24,847 nucleotides of DNA from Silene noctiflora. Its lineage: Eukaryota > Streptophyta > Magnoliopsida > Caryophyllales > Caryophyllaceae. The notes under the pieces are model-generated. The model was not told the DNA's origin and searched no databases. It worked only from the letters and a program-made list of their open reading frames with translations. Made by a program: the position numbers and the translations under genes. How positions within the stretch are numbered: position 1 is the stretch's first letter; each line of letters begins with the position of its first letter. The stretch covers positions 202,841 through 227,687 of the forward strand of contig VHZZ01000007.1 of assembly GCA_009801015.1 (NCBI GenBank). The letters run 5' to 3'. Shown piece after piece: positions 10,301 through 19,090 of the stretch.

Positions 10301-12156
10301 CGGCAAACACGTGTATGGGCCAAATATAAGACAGTAAGACGCATCACACTGATGCAACATTTTTTGTTTAATACTTAAGCTAGTTATCCCATGCACAAAA
10401 AGGAGAGGAAATTTAACTCTTTTGTTTATTTTAACCGGACACTTGCCTCCTCCATGCCCCCCTCTTTCTTCAAAGTGTTTCTTGTAACATCTTTTTACGT
10501 CTATTTTCCTTTCTATTCTTACTCCTATTTGGCACTTCTGAAAATTAATTTGAGTTTGTCGGTGACGTGTTCGATTTTGCTGTGCCAGGCACGTGTCGTT
10601 TTGTGTTGGCTGAGAGTCAGGTTAGACCCGCGACACGGTGGCTAGTGTCTAAGTAGCATAATTCTTAGCCCATGTCAATATCTCGGTGGCCTCTTTTATT
10701 GGTTGTTCATCACTCTCTCGTTACCTTAGTTTGAGAATGTGCAACTCGTCTTGCTAGTTGCGCCTTGTGCGCCTTTTGTATCCCATGCGCTTCACAATGT
10801 CTGATGCGATCTGGCTGGTGCCTCACTGTGCCTCACTGTGCCTTGCGCCTAGGCGCGTTTTTTTAAACTAAGCTTATTACTTTTTCTTTGTGGAGGGTAG
10901 AATCAGAACTAAATCGGGTAATACATTGTTTATTTCTCCATAGATCCCCTCTGATTTCTAGCACTTCGAATACACTCTCACCGTCCTTGTCAACTATTCT
11001 AAAGTTTTTTCCTTTGTGTGCATGTATTTAATACCCCAACTTTGAGATGTTGCACTGAATATCTAGTTTCTTTCACCTATTTTGCATATCTAGTCTTCTA
11101 TTTTGCCTGTTTAATACTCTGCATATCTAGTTTCTGTTACCTATTCTGTGTTTGTGTTTCTGGTCCAAATTATCCTTAGCACTACTTGACACTAATCTCC
11201 TGTTATCAGACATACGACATGGAACAGAGCTTACAAGAGAAGAAACAGTTAATCGTTGATTTGCAGAAAAGATCCTTGGTAATCATCGTTTAATTGAGGC
11301 ACTTTGTTCTATTCTGGCACCTATTCCACACAAGTGCCTCTTTGGTTTAGTGTCCTGGGAACTCTTAATTGTTTGCAGAAACTGGAAGATTCGTTGACGT
11401 CGGCTAAGAAGCTGTCTTCAAAGCATCAGTTGCAGTTGACTAAAGTATGTAGTCTGTTAGGTTCCTCAACTTTAAGGATGAACTTTGTTGGTTTGTCCCT
11501 TATAAGCTCTCCGAATTTTATCATTTGCTTTTCTGTGCAGCTGTACAAGTGCTTCCAACAAGTGAAGGATTATGGCGAAAAACTGAAAAGCTCTGAGCAG
11601 GAACTTCAGGTCAGTATATTGAATAAATGTACTATGTAGCTCAATTTACGTTTTATGAGACTTTGCATGTTAAATCACAGGTGTACTGATTTGCGGTGAT
11701 TCTTAAATCATATAATTTTGGTGATAAAAATCATTTCTAAATCTGCTTTACCATCCATTACTCCGATTCTCATTGGGTATTGGTTTCATACCTTCTAGTT
11801 TTTACCCTTGACAAATGTAAGCTTAGTAGCTTGTTACTTAAAGGGGTGGAATAATGACAATAAATAGGGTCAGTATTTTGCATTTATTGATTTTCTACAA
11901 AAATATTACTCCCTCTGTTTTATTCCGCACGTTCCATTTTGCAAGGGCTATTCCAAAATAATTGACACCTTTCTAATTGTGTAGTAATCAGTAAAGTTCC
12001 TATTTAAAAACACCGTGATGCATGTTTTGGCTCACCAAGCGTGCAGGGGTGCTCTTACTATGTTCTTCTATGCCAATGCAGGATCTTGTCGATTCAGTCA
12101 GTATGGAGATTGATCCAGGTTCTAGAGAGATATACCTTAGGAATCCCGAAGTTTGA
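4343..12156 (+). CDS. RRM + RD/RS-repeat + coiled-coil RNA-binding protein
   Basis: Exons: 4343-4453, 6834-6932, 7070-7761, 8759-8819, 8923-8973, 11210-11278, 11379-11444, 11541-11609 and 12082-12156. All introns are GT/AG and phases agree, giving 430 residues. Residues 7-85 form one RRM: RNP2 is IYVGGL (9-14) and RNP1 is KCYGFVTF (47-54, with Cys where Gly is usual). Residues 88-320 are rich in RD, RE, SR and HDRESDRE, like SR-type splicing proteins, and include a triplicated unit. Residues 322-410 are heptad-like (EEQLDSLLKKRD, LQEKKQLIVDLQKR, KLEDSLTSAKKL) and probably form a coiled coil. It is likely a nuclear RNA-processing factor with RRM for RNA, RD region for protein contacts and coiled coil for oligomers. 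The TTG-initiated extension from 4325 is ignored in favour of the ATG at 4343. The end of exon 9 is uncertain: read-through stops at TGA 12154-12156, whereas splicing at 12118/12119 gives other tails. I do not recognise a specific named orthologue. Confidence 0.88.
4503..5965 (+). repeat. Tandem array of ~160-180 bp units in RRM-gene intron 1
   Basis: Eight diverged copies share the order GATTTCTTATGGTTGAA, GCTCGATTTTATGTTAATTT, TTGTTCATGTAT, and TTTGGAGCTCATTTCTGAAG. Their GATTTCT landmarks fall at 4543, 4705, 4858, 5027, 5190, 5475, 5650 and 5831, so spacings are 162, 153, 169, 163, 285, 175 and 181. The longer step contains extra sequence (about 5320-5460). Similarity is highest among the first five copies. 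The array fills more than half of the 2380-bp intron. Its strand is given relative to the gene. Confidence 0.85.
5966..6833 (+). other. Distal part of intron 1
   Basis: Non-coding remainder of intron 1, T-rich toward the acceptor at 6832-6833. A short G/C-rich patch at 6196-6245 (GGGGGTGACCGGGTGACAG ... CGTCACCAGG) can pair as a GGTGAC/GTCACC inverted repeat. A related GGGGGTGACGGGGTGATGA patch lies in intron 5 near 10193, so this is probably a small dispersed repeat. Confidence 0.4.
7298..7684 (+). repeat. Three in-frame 129-bp repeats in exon 3 (43 aa each)
   Basis: Units at 7298-7426, 7427-7555 and 7556-7684 each encode 43 residues: HSR(D/N)(N/S)(I/F)Q, then RDRDQ, MQN(W/R)E, SS(R/G)KHDRESDR, and ending (L/I)DA(S/N/T)(N/K)D. 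Units share most bases and have no length change, so duplication was precise at 129 bp. Residues roughly 147-275 of the protein. The repeats expand the charged RD/RE segment and might vary in number between individuals. Confidence 0.92.
9651..9880. mobile_element. Probable hAT-type MITE in intron 5
   Basis: Ends read GGCTTATTTGGAT on the left and GTGTTTGGAT when the right end is reverse-complemented, the familiar GTTTGGAT terminus of many plant hAT MITEs. Flanks ACTCTAAG (9643-9650) and ACTCTAGA (9881-9888) agree at 6 of 8 positions, compatible with an old 8-bp duplication. Subterminal parts are complementary, with CAAATCC and GGATTTGG words, so the RNA would fold. No transposase. Confidence 0.5.
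9682..9721. repeat. Perfect 20-bp tandem duplication
   Basis: CAAATCCCTTGTTTGGATAA occurs twice head to tail (9682-9701, 9702-9721) and a third copy starts at 9722 before diverging. The word contains the GTTTGGAT terminus of the host element, so this may be an internal reduplication of its end. Confidence 0.85.
11909..12010. mobile_element. Truncated Stowaway-like end in intron 8
   Basis: TA followed by CTCCCTCTGTTTTATTCCGC at 11907-11928 matches the Stowaway MITE terminus consensus (TA, CTCCCTCCGT). I could not find the matching inverted end downstream within intron 8, so only one terminus is supported. The right boundary is nominal. Confidence 0.4.
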
Positions 12157-12482
12157 TTCTTGTACTCAGAAAATACACCTTCTTCTAGAATACTATTATG
12201 AGTTTATTAATATTTATTTTTGCTGATGAACTAAGAAAAACCTGTTACACTCTCTGCCCTTTTGCCCATTAGGTTTATTAGGTCTTAGCTTCTCTGGGTC
12301 ATTGATCTCATTATTGCAGTTTGTAAGGTTCCCTTTTGGGGATTAATGTCCTTTAAGATTAGTCTTTTGTGTAGAGAGAATTAAGTTATCTAATTTCTAA
12401 AAAACAGTTAATTTCTTTTTTTCATTTTTCTTTTGTATTAAGATGTCGAAAAGTGTGTCCTTACTGTTATGCTTGAATTTAG

Positions 12483-13373
12483 AAGTTAGAACGTCACCGC
12501 CGGACTGCCGGAGCATCCATTATCTGAATAAACCCGGAGACCGGAAGTTTTAGCTACAATGTGGTGAGTTCTATGATTACGCATCTATATAATCTGGCAT
12601 CGGTTGATGAATATGAATATCCCATAGTTATGTATCAATGTATCTTCAGTTTGTGCAATATGTAGGATCACTCGGGTTAAATAAAGGACACCAACTTCTT
12701 ATCAGTACAATGTTTATGCCTTATGGGCTGCATCTGGACAGGTATGGCCATTTGAGACTCCATTTGAAATGCTTCTTGAGGTTAAACTTCGATCTTTAAT
12801 TTTGATTGGATATCCGTTAGCTTTTGTTACTGTTATTTCACAAATAGTTACGGAGTAAATCTTTATAGAAACTGCAAGTCAAGCATTGAAACGATAATAG
12901 TTTAGATGATGTAATTTAAATGTGGACATAAACTATCCTGAGCGGCTTACTTGCTTAAGGCTCAAAGTTGTAAGTTCTGACTTCTGAGAAAGGGAATTTA
13001 CAAATTTTTAAAAGAGAGGGACTTAGATGGTGCTATCTGTGCAGCCATTCATTGATCTACTGTACTATTTACCCATTAATGCATTAAATCAAATTCTGAT
13101 TCATTGTACGCCTTTAGCTTCTTTTATGTGAGACGGTTCTTAGCCTCTCAGGAGACCATACGAAGGAGTAGAACCCAACCACTGGAAGAAACTTGAACAT
13201 TATCACCCACTGCTCAGGTATAGCCGTGATTCGGTTCAGAACAATTTCGAGAGAAAAATTTCATTTTTATTATTATTAGTGTGTTGATTTTGAGTGCCTG
13301 AGCTCGATTTCAAGTTAATAGCTGCTTACTAATCCAATGTCTGTCTGGAGACTTTGATTTCAGGGAGAAATAA
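12483..13373 (+). other. Candidate 3' exons of the RRM gene (non-coding or alternative)
   Basis: Four segments are bounded by good AG acceptors and GT donors: 12483-12563 (donor GTGAGT), 12666-12741 (donor GTATGG), 13152-13217 (donor GTATAG), and a last one beginning at 13364. The first has stops in all frames, so a transcript including it ends at a TAG at 12551-12553 (if exon 9 splices at 12118) or earlier. If that segment is skipped, phase from 12118 to 12666, 13152 and 13364 is kept, and an alternative tail ends at TAA 13371-13373. Transcript data would decide. Without them these may be 3' UTR exons. Confidence 0.4.
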
Positions 13374-13588
13374 GGCTGGAAGACCTTTTGGGCCCTCAAT
13401 TGCAGCCCAATGAAACAATTACTAAATGGACGCAAAAAACTTCCCTAAAATCCCCGATATATGCTTGTCAATAAGCTTAGTTGCCATCCGAATTCTTGTG
13501 ATGCTTAAGAGCATCCGCAACAATGGGGTTCTACATGTTTTATCTTTCCTTTTCTTATTCGTCCACTATTTTCCATCCATTTTTTATA

Positions 13589-13678
13589 CTCCATCTGTCT
13601 CAGTCAATAGTTTACACTTGTTTTATTTCCCCCTTACAAAATAAAGTAAATGTAAACTATTCACTAGGACAGAGGGAG
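13589..13678. mobile_element. Stowaway MITE, 90 bp
   Basis: Flanked by TA on both sides (13587-13588, 13679-13680). The left end is CTCCATCTGTCTCAGTCAAT. The right end reverse-complemented is CTCCCTCTGTCCTAGTGAAT. The arms continue into AGTTTACA on both sides (with TTTACTTT toward the middle), so the whole element can fold as a hairpin. A TA target and CTCCCTC termini define Tc1/mariner-derived Stowaway MITEs. It lies in or just past the 3' end of the RRM gene. Confidence 0.85.
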
Positions 13679-13798
13679 TAATGATTAGGATTCTATCTAG
13701 AGGCAAAATAGAGGCCACGGAAATTTTCTCACAATCGTGTTAGATCTGAACCGTCTATTTTCCCTTTAAATTAAATCACATATCCTTATTTGTAAGTA

Positions 13799-13947
13799 TG
13801 ACATTTCTCATTTGTGACGGACCCAAAATGTGACCATTTTAATGAGAAAATGTGAAAATTGGTGGTTACATTTTATCTTAAAAGTGGTAACATTTGTGCC
13901 GTCACAATTTGTGACCGTCACAAGCAAGACCAACCGTTGTACCGTTG
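13799..13947. mobile_element. Mutator-like MITE with 9-bp TSD
   Basis: Flanked by exact TTGTAAGTA duplications (13790-13798, 13948-13956). Left subterminal TTTGTGACGGACCCAAAATG mirrors the right end, whose reverse complement reads GCTTGTGACGGTCACAAATT. Termini match the outer ends (CTTGTGACGG) of the larger MITEs at 14211 and 21047. A short ACCGTTGT tandem duplication near the right edge shifts that end by 8 bp. Length about 149 bp with no coding capacity. Long inverted ends and 9-bp duplications suggest the Mutator superfamily. Confidence 0.6.
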
Positions 13948-14210
13948 TTGTAAGTAAGAGGGATGGGAAATAGGGAGTATCTATTCCCAATTTTGTTGCA
14001 TTTGAAATCTTGAATTTTATATTTAGTCTCCACTTGGCCATAACTTTCTTCCCATTTGAATATCTGCTTTAGCATCCTCAAAAGCATGCATGCAATACTC
14101 TAAATTACCTTTCTGCCCAGATGCAATTGTCAGTCTGTCATATGAAGCTGCTGTTAGATTTCCTTAGCACTCTCCTCCCATTCTACTTTTTCTCAACCTT
14201 ATTCACAAAT

Positions 14211-14370
14211 GCTAAAGACGGATAGTGTCCCTCTTACAATAAGGTAAGTGAGAGGGTAAGTGGGGGAGAAATTGAGCACCCTATGGTTAGTGCTACTTGC
14301 ATATTGTGAGAGGGATACTATCCGTTTTCAGCTTGTGACGGATAGTGCCCGTCTTCAATGAGAATTTGGG
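14211..14370. mobile_element. GACGGATAGTG-family MITE, left end truncated
   Basis: The reverse complement of this segment aligns nearly throughout with the element at 21047-21243: CAAATTCTCATTGAAGACGG, CACTATCCGTCACAAG, CCCTCTCACA, ATGCAAGT, then CCCCCACTT and GACACTATCCGTCTTT. The outer ~45 bp of the left inverted repeat present in that copy is missing here. It lies in the intergenic gap about 400 bp past the stop of the EFM-like gene. No clear target duplication. Confidence 0.75.
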
Positions 14371-14771
14371 CACAAACATATAGGCAGTCACCGCTTCTGA
14401 TTCAAGACCGTCTTAACCTAAACGGCTCTTACACCCGATTAAAATAGAGATTCTGAGAGGTCTTAAGTAAGACCAACTGATATCATTATAATCACAATTG
14501 GCAAATTAAAGCCTTATAAGTTCATATAAATCAAAATCCTGTTTTATTTTAATCACTGATTGAGACATCAGATCATTAAACAAAGGAATAATATTCCTGT
14601 TAAATACTAAGAAAAAAAAACACACACTCACTTTCTCTTTTATGCCTGATTTACCCTCTACATTTAATACATCACATAATTATAAGAATAGTAATTAAAC
14701 CAAAAGTTAAGACAGCTTAACAAACCCTAATTCTAACCCTAAGTGAAGAAACCCATTAACTACAACTTTTA
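14371..14771. other. 3' flank of EFM-like gene
   Basis: AT-rich sequence expected to hold the 3' UTR of the minus-strand gene. Around 14404-14490 words such as CAAGACCGTCTTAACC and GGTCTTAAGTAAGACC recall outer termini of the neighbouring MITE family, so another decayed copy is possible. Two AACCCTAA (telobox-like) words occur near 14720-14745. No further gene seen. Confidence 0.4.
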
Positions 14772-17700
14772 TCAACTGCTGCTCTCAGACTTGCCATCTT
14801 CAATACTTTCGGACCGGTCACCGACCCCTTGGGCATCAGATTCCGGTGAGCTATGAGTCTGTGTGTGGGAGGAAGTCTTGTAGACATGGAGCTGCTGGTG
14901 GTGGTTTTGGTGGTGCTGGTGGAGGGGTGGTGGTAACTGTGGTGGTGCCGGGTAAAAGTCTTGTGGGACCATGCTTGAGCAATAGTGTGGTGACACTTGA
15001 GAAGTGGCTGGATGGGTGCTGTACATGGTGGCTCCACCAGTTGCAGCCGCGTACTCAGGTGGGACCCAAATGCCACCTAGGACTACTAGCTGTGGTTGTT
15101 GGGCTCCTGCTTGTTGTGGGCTTGGGCTTGGCCTTCTTGTGTGAAGTCTGTATTTCTGCATCATGTAAAAATGGATTTTAAGTTAAAATATCCACATTTG
15201 AAATATATTACGACTCGAATTTGATATTAAAATAGCTGTGAAGACAAACTCTAATTAGTTAAATTGTATGCACGAATAATTCTCAATTTATCTTTTGCGA
15301 GAAATTTAAATTGTGGTCTCGCCAATATAAAATGTCACTTAAGACTGAATAAGCTCTCTCTTAAAAAAAACTCGTTAATTTTCACGAATTTGAAGTCGAA
15401 ACATGGTCCAATGTCAAGCGCGAACACTAAACAAGACCTGAGATAAGACTACTTTCGATATATATATAGTTTGTAAGGCAGTTTTACACAATTTTTTTTT
15501 TTTTTTTCGTAAGATGGGATCTTTTAGTAACGACTTTTACCCACTAATAGGTCCGTGTTTGGATCTGTTTTACAGACTAACTCAATACAAAAAGATTTCC
15601 TATATGAACATTGAATCCCATAAGAGCAAAAAGGTAAAAGACAAAGCCAGAAAAAATATTTTGTAGCAGTATGCCAGCTCAGTACTACAAATCTACAATA
15701 CATCTTTAAAATAGGAAAATATTGTTGAATCACAAATTCTTATTTAAGACGATCACTATCCGTCTTAAACTTAAGACGGATAGTGGTTTCTCACACAAAT
15801 GCAAGTGGGTGGAAAATGAATATACCCACTTGCCTCCCACTTGCATGTGTGTGAGAGGGTTACTATCCGTCTTAAGCTAAGACGGATAGTGACCGTCTTA
15901 AGCAAACACCTTCAAAATGTGTACAATATAATGCATACACTTTATGACTGCTGCATACTAGGAAGAGTAATATCACGTGAGAGAGAGTGTGTGAGTGGAA
16001 TTTTACCTGGAGGTGACTTTTGACCTCATCATTGGTCAAGCCATCTACCTTCATCAACTCCCTTATTTGCTTTGGTGTAGCCACTATTTTCATCATAAAC
16101 AAAACATATAACCAATAATTAGCTAATTAATTAAATTCACATGATTAATCATATGGTCATTAGTCATTACTAGTCGGAACACAAAGAGACTGTTTCCATA
16201 TGACTAGAGATGAAAAATGAAAAATAATCCTGATATAGTTAATCTGATTTAGTGGTGGAATTAGGGGATTAACATATGAATGGTCGCATTAACAATGAAA
16301 AAATTGAAAGTTAATTAATTTCATTTTTTTTTTCAAAATTACCTTATAGAATAAGTCTAAAAATGTACTCCCTCCTATTCTTCTTTTTCTTCCTCTTTGA
16401 TGTGGGCACAAGATTTAAGGAAAACAATAGAAAATGAATAAAGGACTTTGGTGAGGTTTGTAGATAGGAGGGAGGGATGAATAATTAGGAGTTAAATAAG
16501 AAATTGTGGGTCATAAACATTAAAAAAAGAAATAAAATAGAAGTAAAAGAGTTGGGTGGAGTCTGGTGATAGAAGAGGAGATGGATGAATAACCTGAATA
16601 ATCCGTTTAAGAAAATAGGGAAGAAAATGGTGAATAGGAGGGAGTATATATAAAGTACCTTGAGAACCACCAAGCATTTGAAGGGCATTGACAAATCTCC
16701 GATGTAAATCCGGTGACCAACACCGCCTAGCCTTCCGATGAGCTTGATTATTGTTATTGTTGTTGTTGGTGTTGTTGGTGGTGGTGTTTGTCGCGGTGGT
16801 TTGACTATCTGTTGACTTATTTCCATTAGCCACATCATTATTTATACCATTTTCAGTATCATTATTATTCTTGTTTTCCTCCTCACAAGATGATAGAGCT
16901 AAATCAGCAAGTATTCTGATATTGGTTCCATTTTTGGGACTCAAATTTCGATCTTTTGAAAATGGAAGAAAAGCTCCTCCATTCCTTTGTTTAGTCTCTA
17001 ATCCTAAGGTATTATTATTAGGGCTAATATTATTATTGAAGATAATATGATCATCTTCAGATTTTGTCAAAGTTGATGAAGTTTGTTGATGAGGTTTTCC
17101 ATCACTTGTTTGGCTCCATAATTGTGCAGATGTCATCCAATTCGCTTTGTCCGAAATATTTGCTTGTTTTTGGTTCGATCCTTCTATATTATTCGAATTC
17201 TTCAAAGGGATGAATTCTTCAAGAACCGGCCTTATCGTCGTTCCTTGAGTTGCTTTGTATGTTTGTAGTTGTTGCCTTGATGCTTCCATGGCTGCTCAAA
17301 GACATATATACGTTTCATAAGTTCCTCGGTTTAAAACAGTCTCTTTGTGTTGTTAATACAGGTCTTAGAGCTTTTCGAGAATATGAGGTTAGCTTCCAAA
17401 AACTTGTTATACAAAAAATTTCATTTATAAAGAATCTTAAAATTGAGTTTTATCCTTTTTTATCATTCAATTTACGTTTCATAAGTTTCTCGGTTTAAAA
17501 CAGTCTCTTTGTGTTGTTAATACAGGTCTTAGAGCTTTTCGAGAATATGAGGTTAGCTTCTTAAACTTCATGACTAATTATTTTACTTCCAAAAACTTGT
17601 TAATACAAAAAAATTCATTTATAAAGAATCTTAAAATTGAGTTTTATCCTTTTTTATCATTCAATTTACGTTTCATAAGTTCCTCGGTTTAAAACAGTCT

Positions 17701-17936
17701 CTTTGTGTTGTTAATACAGGAAAATACGTACCATTAGTAAGGAGTTGCATGCAAAGAGGAAGCTCACGCTTGAAAGCATCAATCTTGAGACGTTCTTCCT
17801 CGAGTCGATTGAGGTAATCTTCTAGCTTAAGGGTTGTTTGATCATTTGAATTGTTATGATCACCAAATGATTTGAGAAGCATTGAGTAGCTTTGAGTATT
17901 GCACTCAAGCCCTAACTCCGACGAAGACGCCATCAT
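14772..17936 (-). CDS. EFM: GARP (G2-like) MYB transcriptional repressor, EFM-like, HHO/NIGT1 family
   Basis: Four exons on the minus strand: 17936-17732, 17291-16659, 16083-16007 and 15155-14772. All introns are GT/AG and phases fit, giving 432 residues. Residues ~40-85 (LNRLEEERLKIDAFKREL, PLCMQLLTNAMEASRQQL) are the N-terminal helical domain typical of HHO/NIGT1 proteins, followed by PVLEEFIPLK. A Thr/Asn-rich linker (residues ~235-251) precedes the GARP domain at 254-313: RKARRCWSPDLHRRFVNAL, LGGSQVATPKQIRELMKVDG, and SHLQKYRLHTRR. It binds DNA in the nucleus. The C-terminus holds QLVVLGGIWVPPEYA, a His/Pro-rich stretch, and ends DRSESIEDGKSESSS. From memory, the N-terminal block, LGGIWVPPEYA and tail fit Arabidopsis EARLY FLOWERING MYB best. 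That protein represses FT in leaf veins together with the demethylase JMJ30. The start is the first of two adjacent ATGs. Family certain, orthology probable. Confidence 0.93.
15733..15913. mobile_element. GACGGATAGTG-family MITE with paired hairpins (EFM-like intron 3)
   Basis: About 180 bp with long inverted ends: AAGACGATCACTATCCGTC on the left versus AAGACGGTCACTATCCGTC from the reversed right, continuing through CTCACACAxATGCAAGTGGG. Each end is itself a hairpin. On the left CACTATCCGTCTTAA (15754-15768) pairs perfectly with TTAAGACGGATAGTG (15771-15785). On the right ACTATCCGTCTTA (15862-15874) pairs with TAAGACGGATAGT (15878-15890). Outer borders are approximate and no clear target duplication was found. 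The element sits inside intron 3, about 95 bp from the exon 3 donor at 16006. Confidence 0.75.
16368..16644. mobile_element. Stowaway MITE, 277 bp, in EFM-like intron 2
   Basis: Flanked by TA (16366-16367, 16645-16646). Left end CTCCCTCCTATTCTTC and reverse-complemented right end CTCCCTCCTATTCACC share CTCCCTCCTATTC, with further pyrimidine-rich similarity (TTTTCTTCC). An internal GATAGGAGGGAGGG near 16463 repeats the terminus and may mark a nested or rearranged copy. The element accounts for about half of the 575-bp intron, and its edge lies 12 bp past the 5' splice site at 16658. Confidence 0.85.
17311..17720. repeat. Tandem array filling EFM-like intron 1
   Basis: Unit 1 is 17311-17474 (164 bp), unit 2 is 17475-17668 (194 bp), and a partial unit 3 is 17669-17720 (52 bp). 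Each begins CGTTTCATAAGTTCCTCGG, with TTTCTCGG in unit 2. Units 1 and 2 are almost identical except for a ~30-bp block in unit 2 (around 17562-17591) bounded by CTTC words. It was either lost from unit 1 by recombination at that microhomology or gained by unit 2. The 440-bp intron 1 (17292-17731) is more than 90% array. Confidence 0.93.
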
Positions 17937-18170
17937 TAGACTTTTGCTGGCTCAAAATGTGACTATTTTTAATGATAATATAGGAATTAGGAGAAACTAG
18001 AGGTTGAGTTCTTGATTTTGAGTTTATTGGATATATGTTTCCAAGTAAATGTTTTATTTTGCAAATAAAGTTTAATGCTCAAGATGAGGTTGTTCTTATA
18101 GGAATAATAGGGTTAGGGAATATGTGGGCACAAGGTAGGAATAGGCTTTTCCTTTTGAGGTTATATAGAT
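17937..18170 (-). promoter_or_regulatory. Putative TATA box and 5' leader of EFM-like gene
   Basis: On the minus strand TATATAA lies at 18167-18161 within CTATCTATATAACCTC, about 230 bp before the start codon. Transcription would then start near 18130 and give a leader of about 190 nt. A GA/A-rich run on the plus strand (18282-18315, pyrimidine-rich on the coding strand) lies further upstream. Prediction by position and motif only. Confidence 0.45.
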
Positions 18171-18529
18171 AGATATAATAAATATATGGAGAAGAGAAAA
18201 GGGTGAGAGTTGTAGTTTGTGATTTGTGAACACAAGGAGGATCAATTGCTTTTTGGAGGGAGAATAAAGTAGAATTTTGGAAAGAAGAAGAAAAAAAAAA
18301 AAAAAAAAAGGAAAAGTTTGTGTTTTGTGAGATAAAAGAGAATCCTTGTGCACTTGGTTGAAGTGATGTTGGACTAATTACCTAATTTATTAGCGGTTTT
18401 GAGTTCAGGTCGAGTAGATATCGAATTATAAATTAAAATACTTGAGGAAGAATATTACTATCTATGTGCTTCTATTCGGTTGAACCCACGACGCGACCAC
18501 TTGAGAGCTTTTAAGCTTAAATTCTGTGA

Positions 18530-19090
18530 ATTTTGAAGTGTTAAATCTCGTGAGGGAGATCGTTATTGTCCTATTCGTGTTTACTTGAATATTGAAGTAT
18601 TAAGACTCATGAGTGAGAGAAAGAGGCTTCTAGCTCGAACCCTATATATAGGAAAGGCATAATACCACTTCGAAATTACTACTGTCATCCATGTTTGTGA
18701 AGACGGTGATTAGTAACATGTCCTTAGACACCATGGTTTTAAATCTCGGTATCGGTCGTAGTCGCGGTATCGGTATAATCGGTCCTTAATCGATCATTAC
18801 GGACGGATCGCGGTGAATCTCGGGCGATATCTCGTATTGGTAGCGTGAAATTTCGATACAACTCGGCTGATACGATGCAACTCGGCCGAGATTTTGAACT
18901 CTGCCTTAGACTTAGCTTTTATTATTGTGGCATTAACAAAAACTGTAGTGACGTTATCATCTCCCAGTAAATATTGAAGCGTCAAGTCCCGAATTGGAAA
19001 ACATTTTTGTCCTATACTTCATACGAGCGCACTTACTTGAATACTAAAGTAATGTTAAGACTCATAAGAGAAAGCACTATCGTCGTATAC
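18530..19090. repeat. Diverged duplicated segments flanking a MITE
   Basis: Segment ~18560-18625 (TTGTCCTATTCGTG, then TTACTTGAATATTGAAGTAT, TAAGACTCATGAGTGAGAGA) reappears at ~19006-19077 as TTGTCCTATACTTC, TTACTTGAATACTAAAGTAA, TAAGACTCATAAGAGAAAGC. Further partial similarity (GAAGTGTTAAATCTCGTGAG) starts at ~18535 and AATATTGAAGCGTCAAGTCC at ~18970. This is an old local duplication upstream of the EFM-like gene, with no coding frame. Confidence 0.6.
18730..18903. mobile_element. hAT MITE with exact 8-bp TSD
   Basis: CCTTAGAC is present on both sides (18722-18729, 18904-18911). The left end contains GGTTTTAAATCTCGG. The reversed right end reads CAGAGTTCAAAATCTCGG. The body consists of short recurring words such as TCGGTATCGGTCG, ATCGCGGT, CAACTCGGC. 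The 8-bp duplication indicates hAT. Length 174 bp, non-coding. Confidence 0.75.

Larger units (their letters stand above)
8974..11209 (+). other. Long intron 5 with mobile-element and simple-sequence insertions
   Basis: The 2236-bp intron between two short coiled-coil exons carries a hAT-like element (9651-9880). It also has a GT/GGGT-rich run around 10100-10165 (GGTTGGGTTTTGGTG, GGGGGGTGGGTGGGGG), a GC-rich patch around 10570-10650, and repeated GTGCCTCACT and GCGCCTT words around 10740-10860. None of these contains coding sequence that I recognise. The 84-residue frame at 10391-10645 looks fortuitous. Confidence 0.55.

Noticed and set aside
10391-10645. 84-residue plus-strand frame in intron 5
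   Set aside because: Inside the intron of a gene with consistent splicing, Phe/Tyr/Ser-rich, no recognisable family.
14846-15181. 111-residue plus-strand open frame
   Set aside because: Antisense shadow of the last exon of the EFM-like gene. Its Gly/Val bias mirrors the Pro/His-rich true protein.
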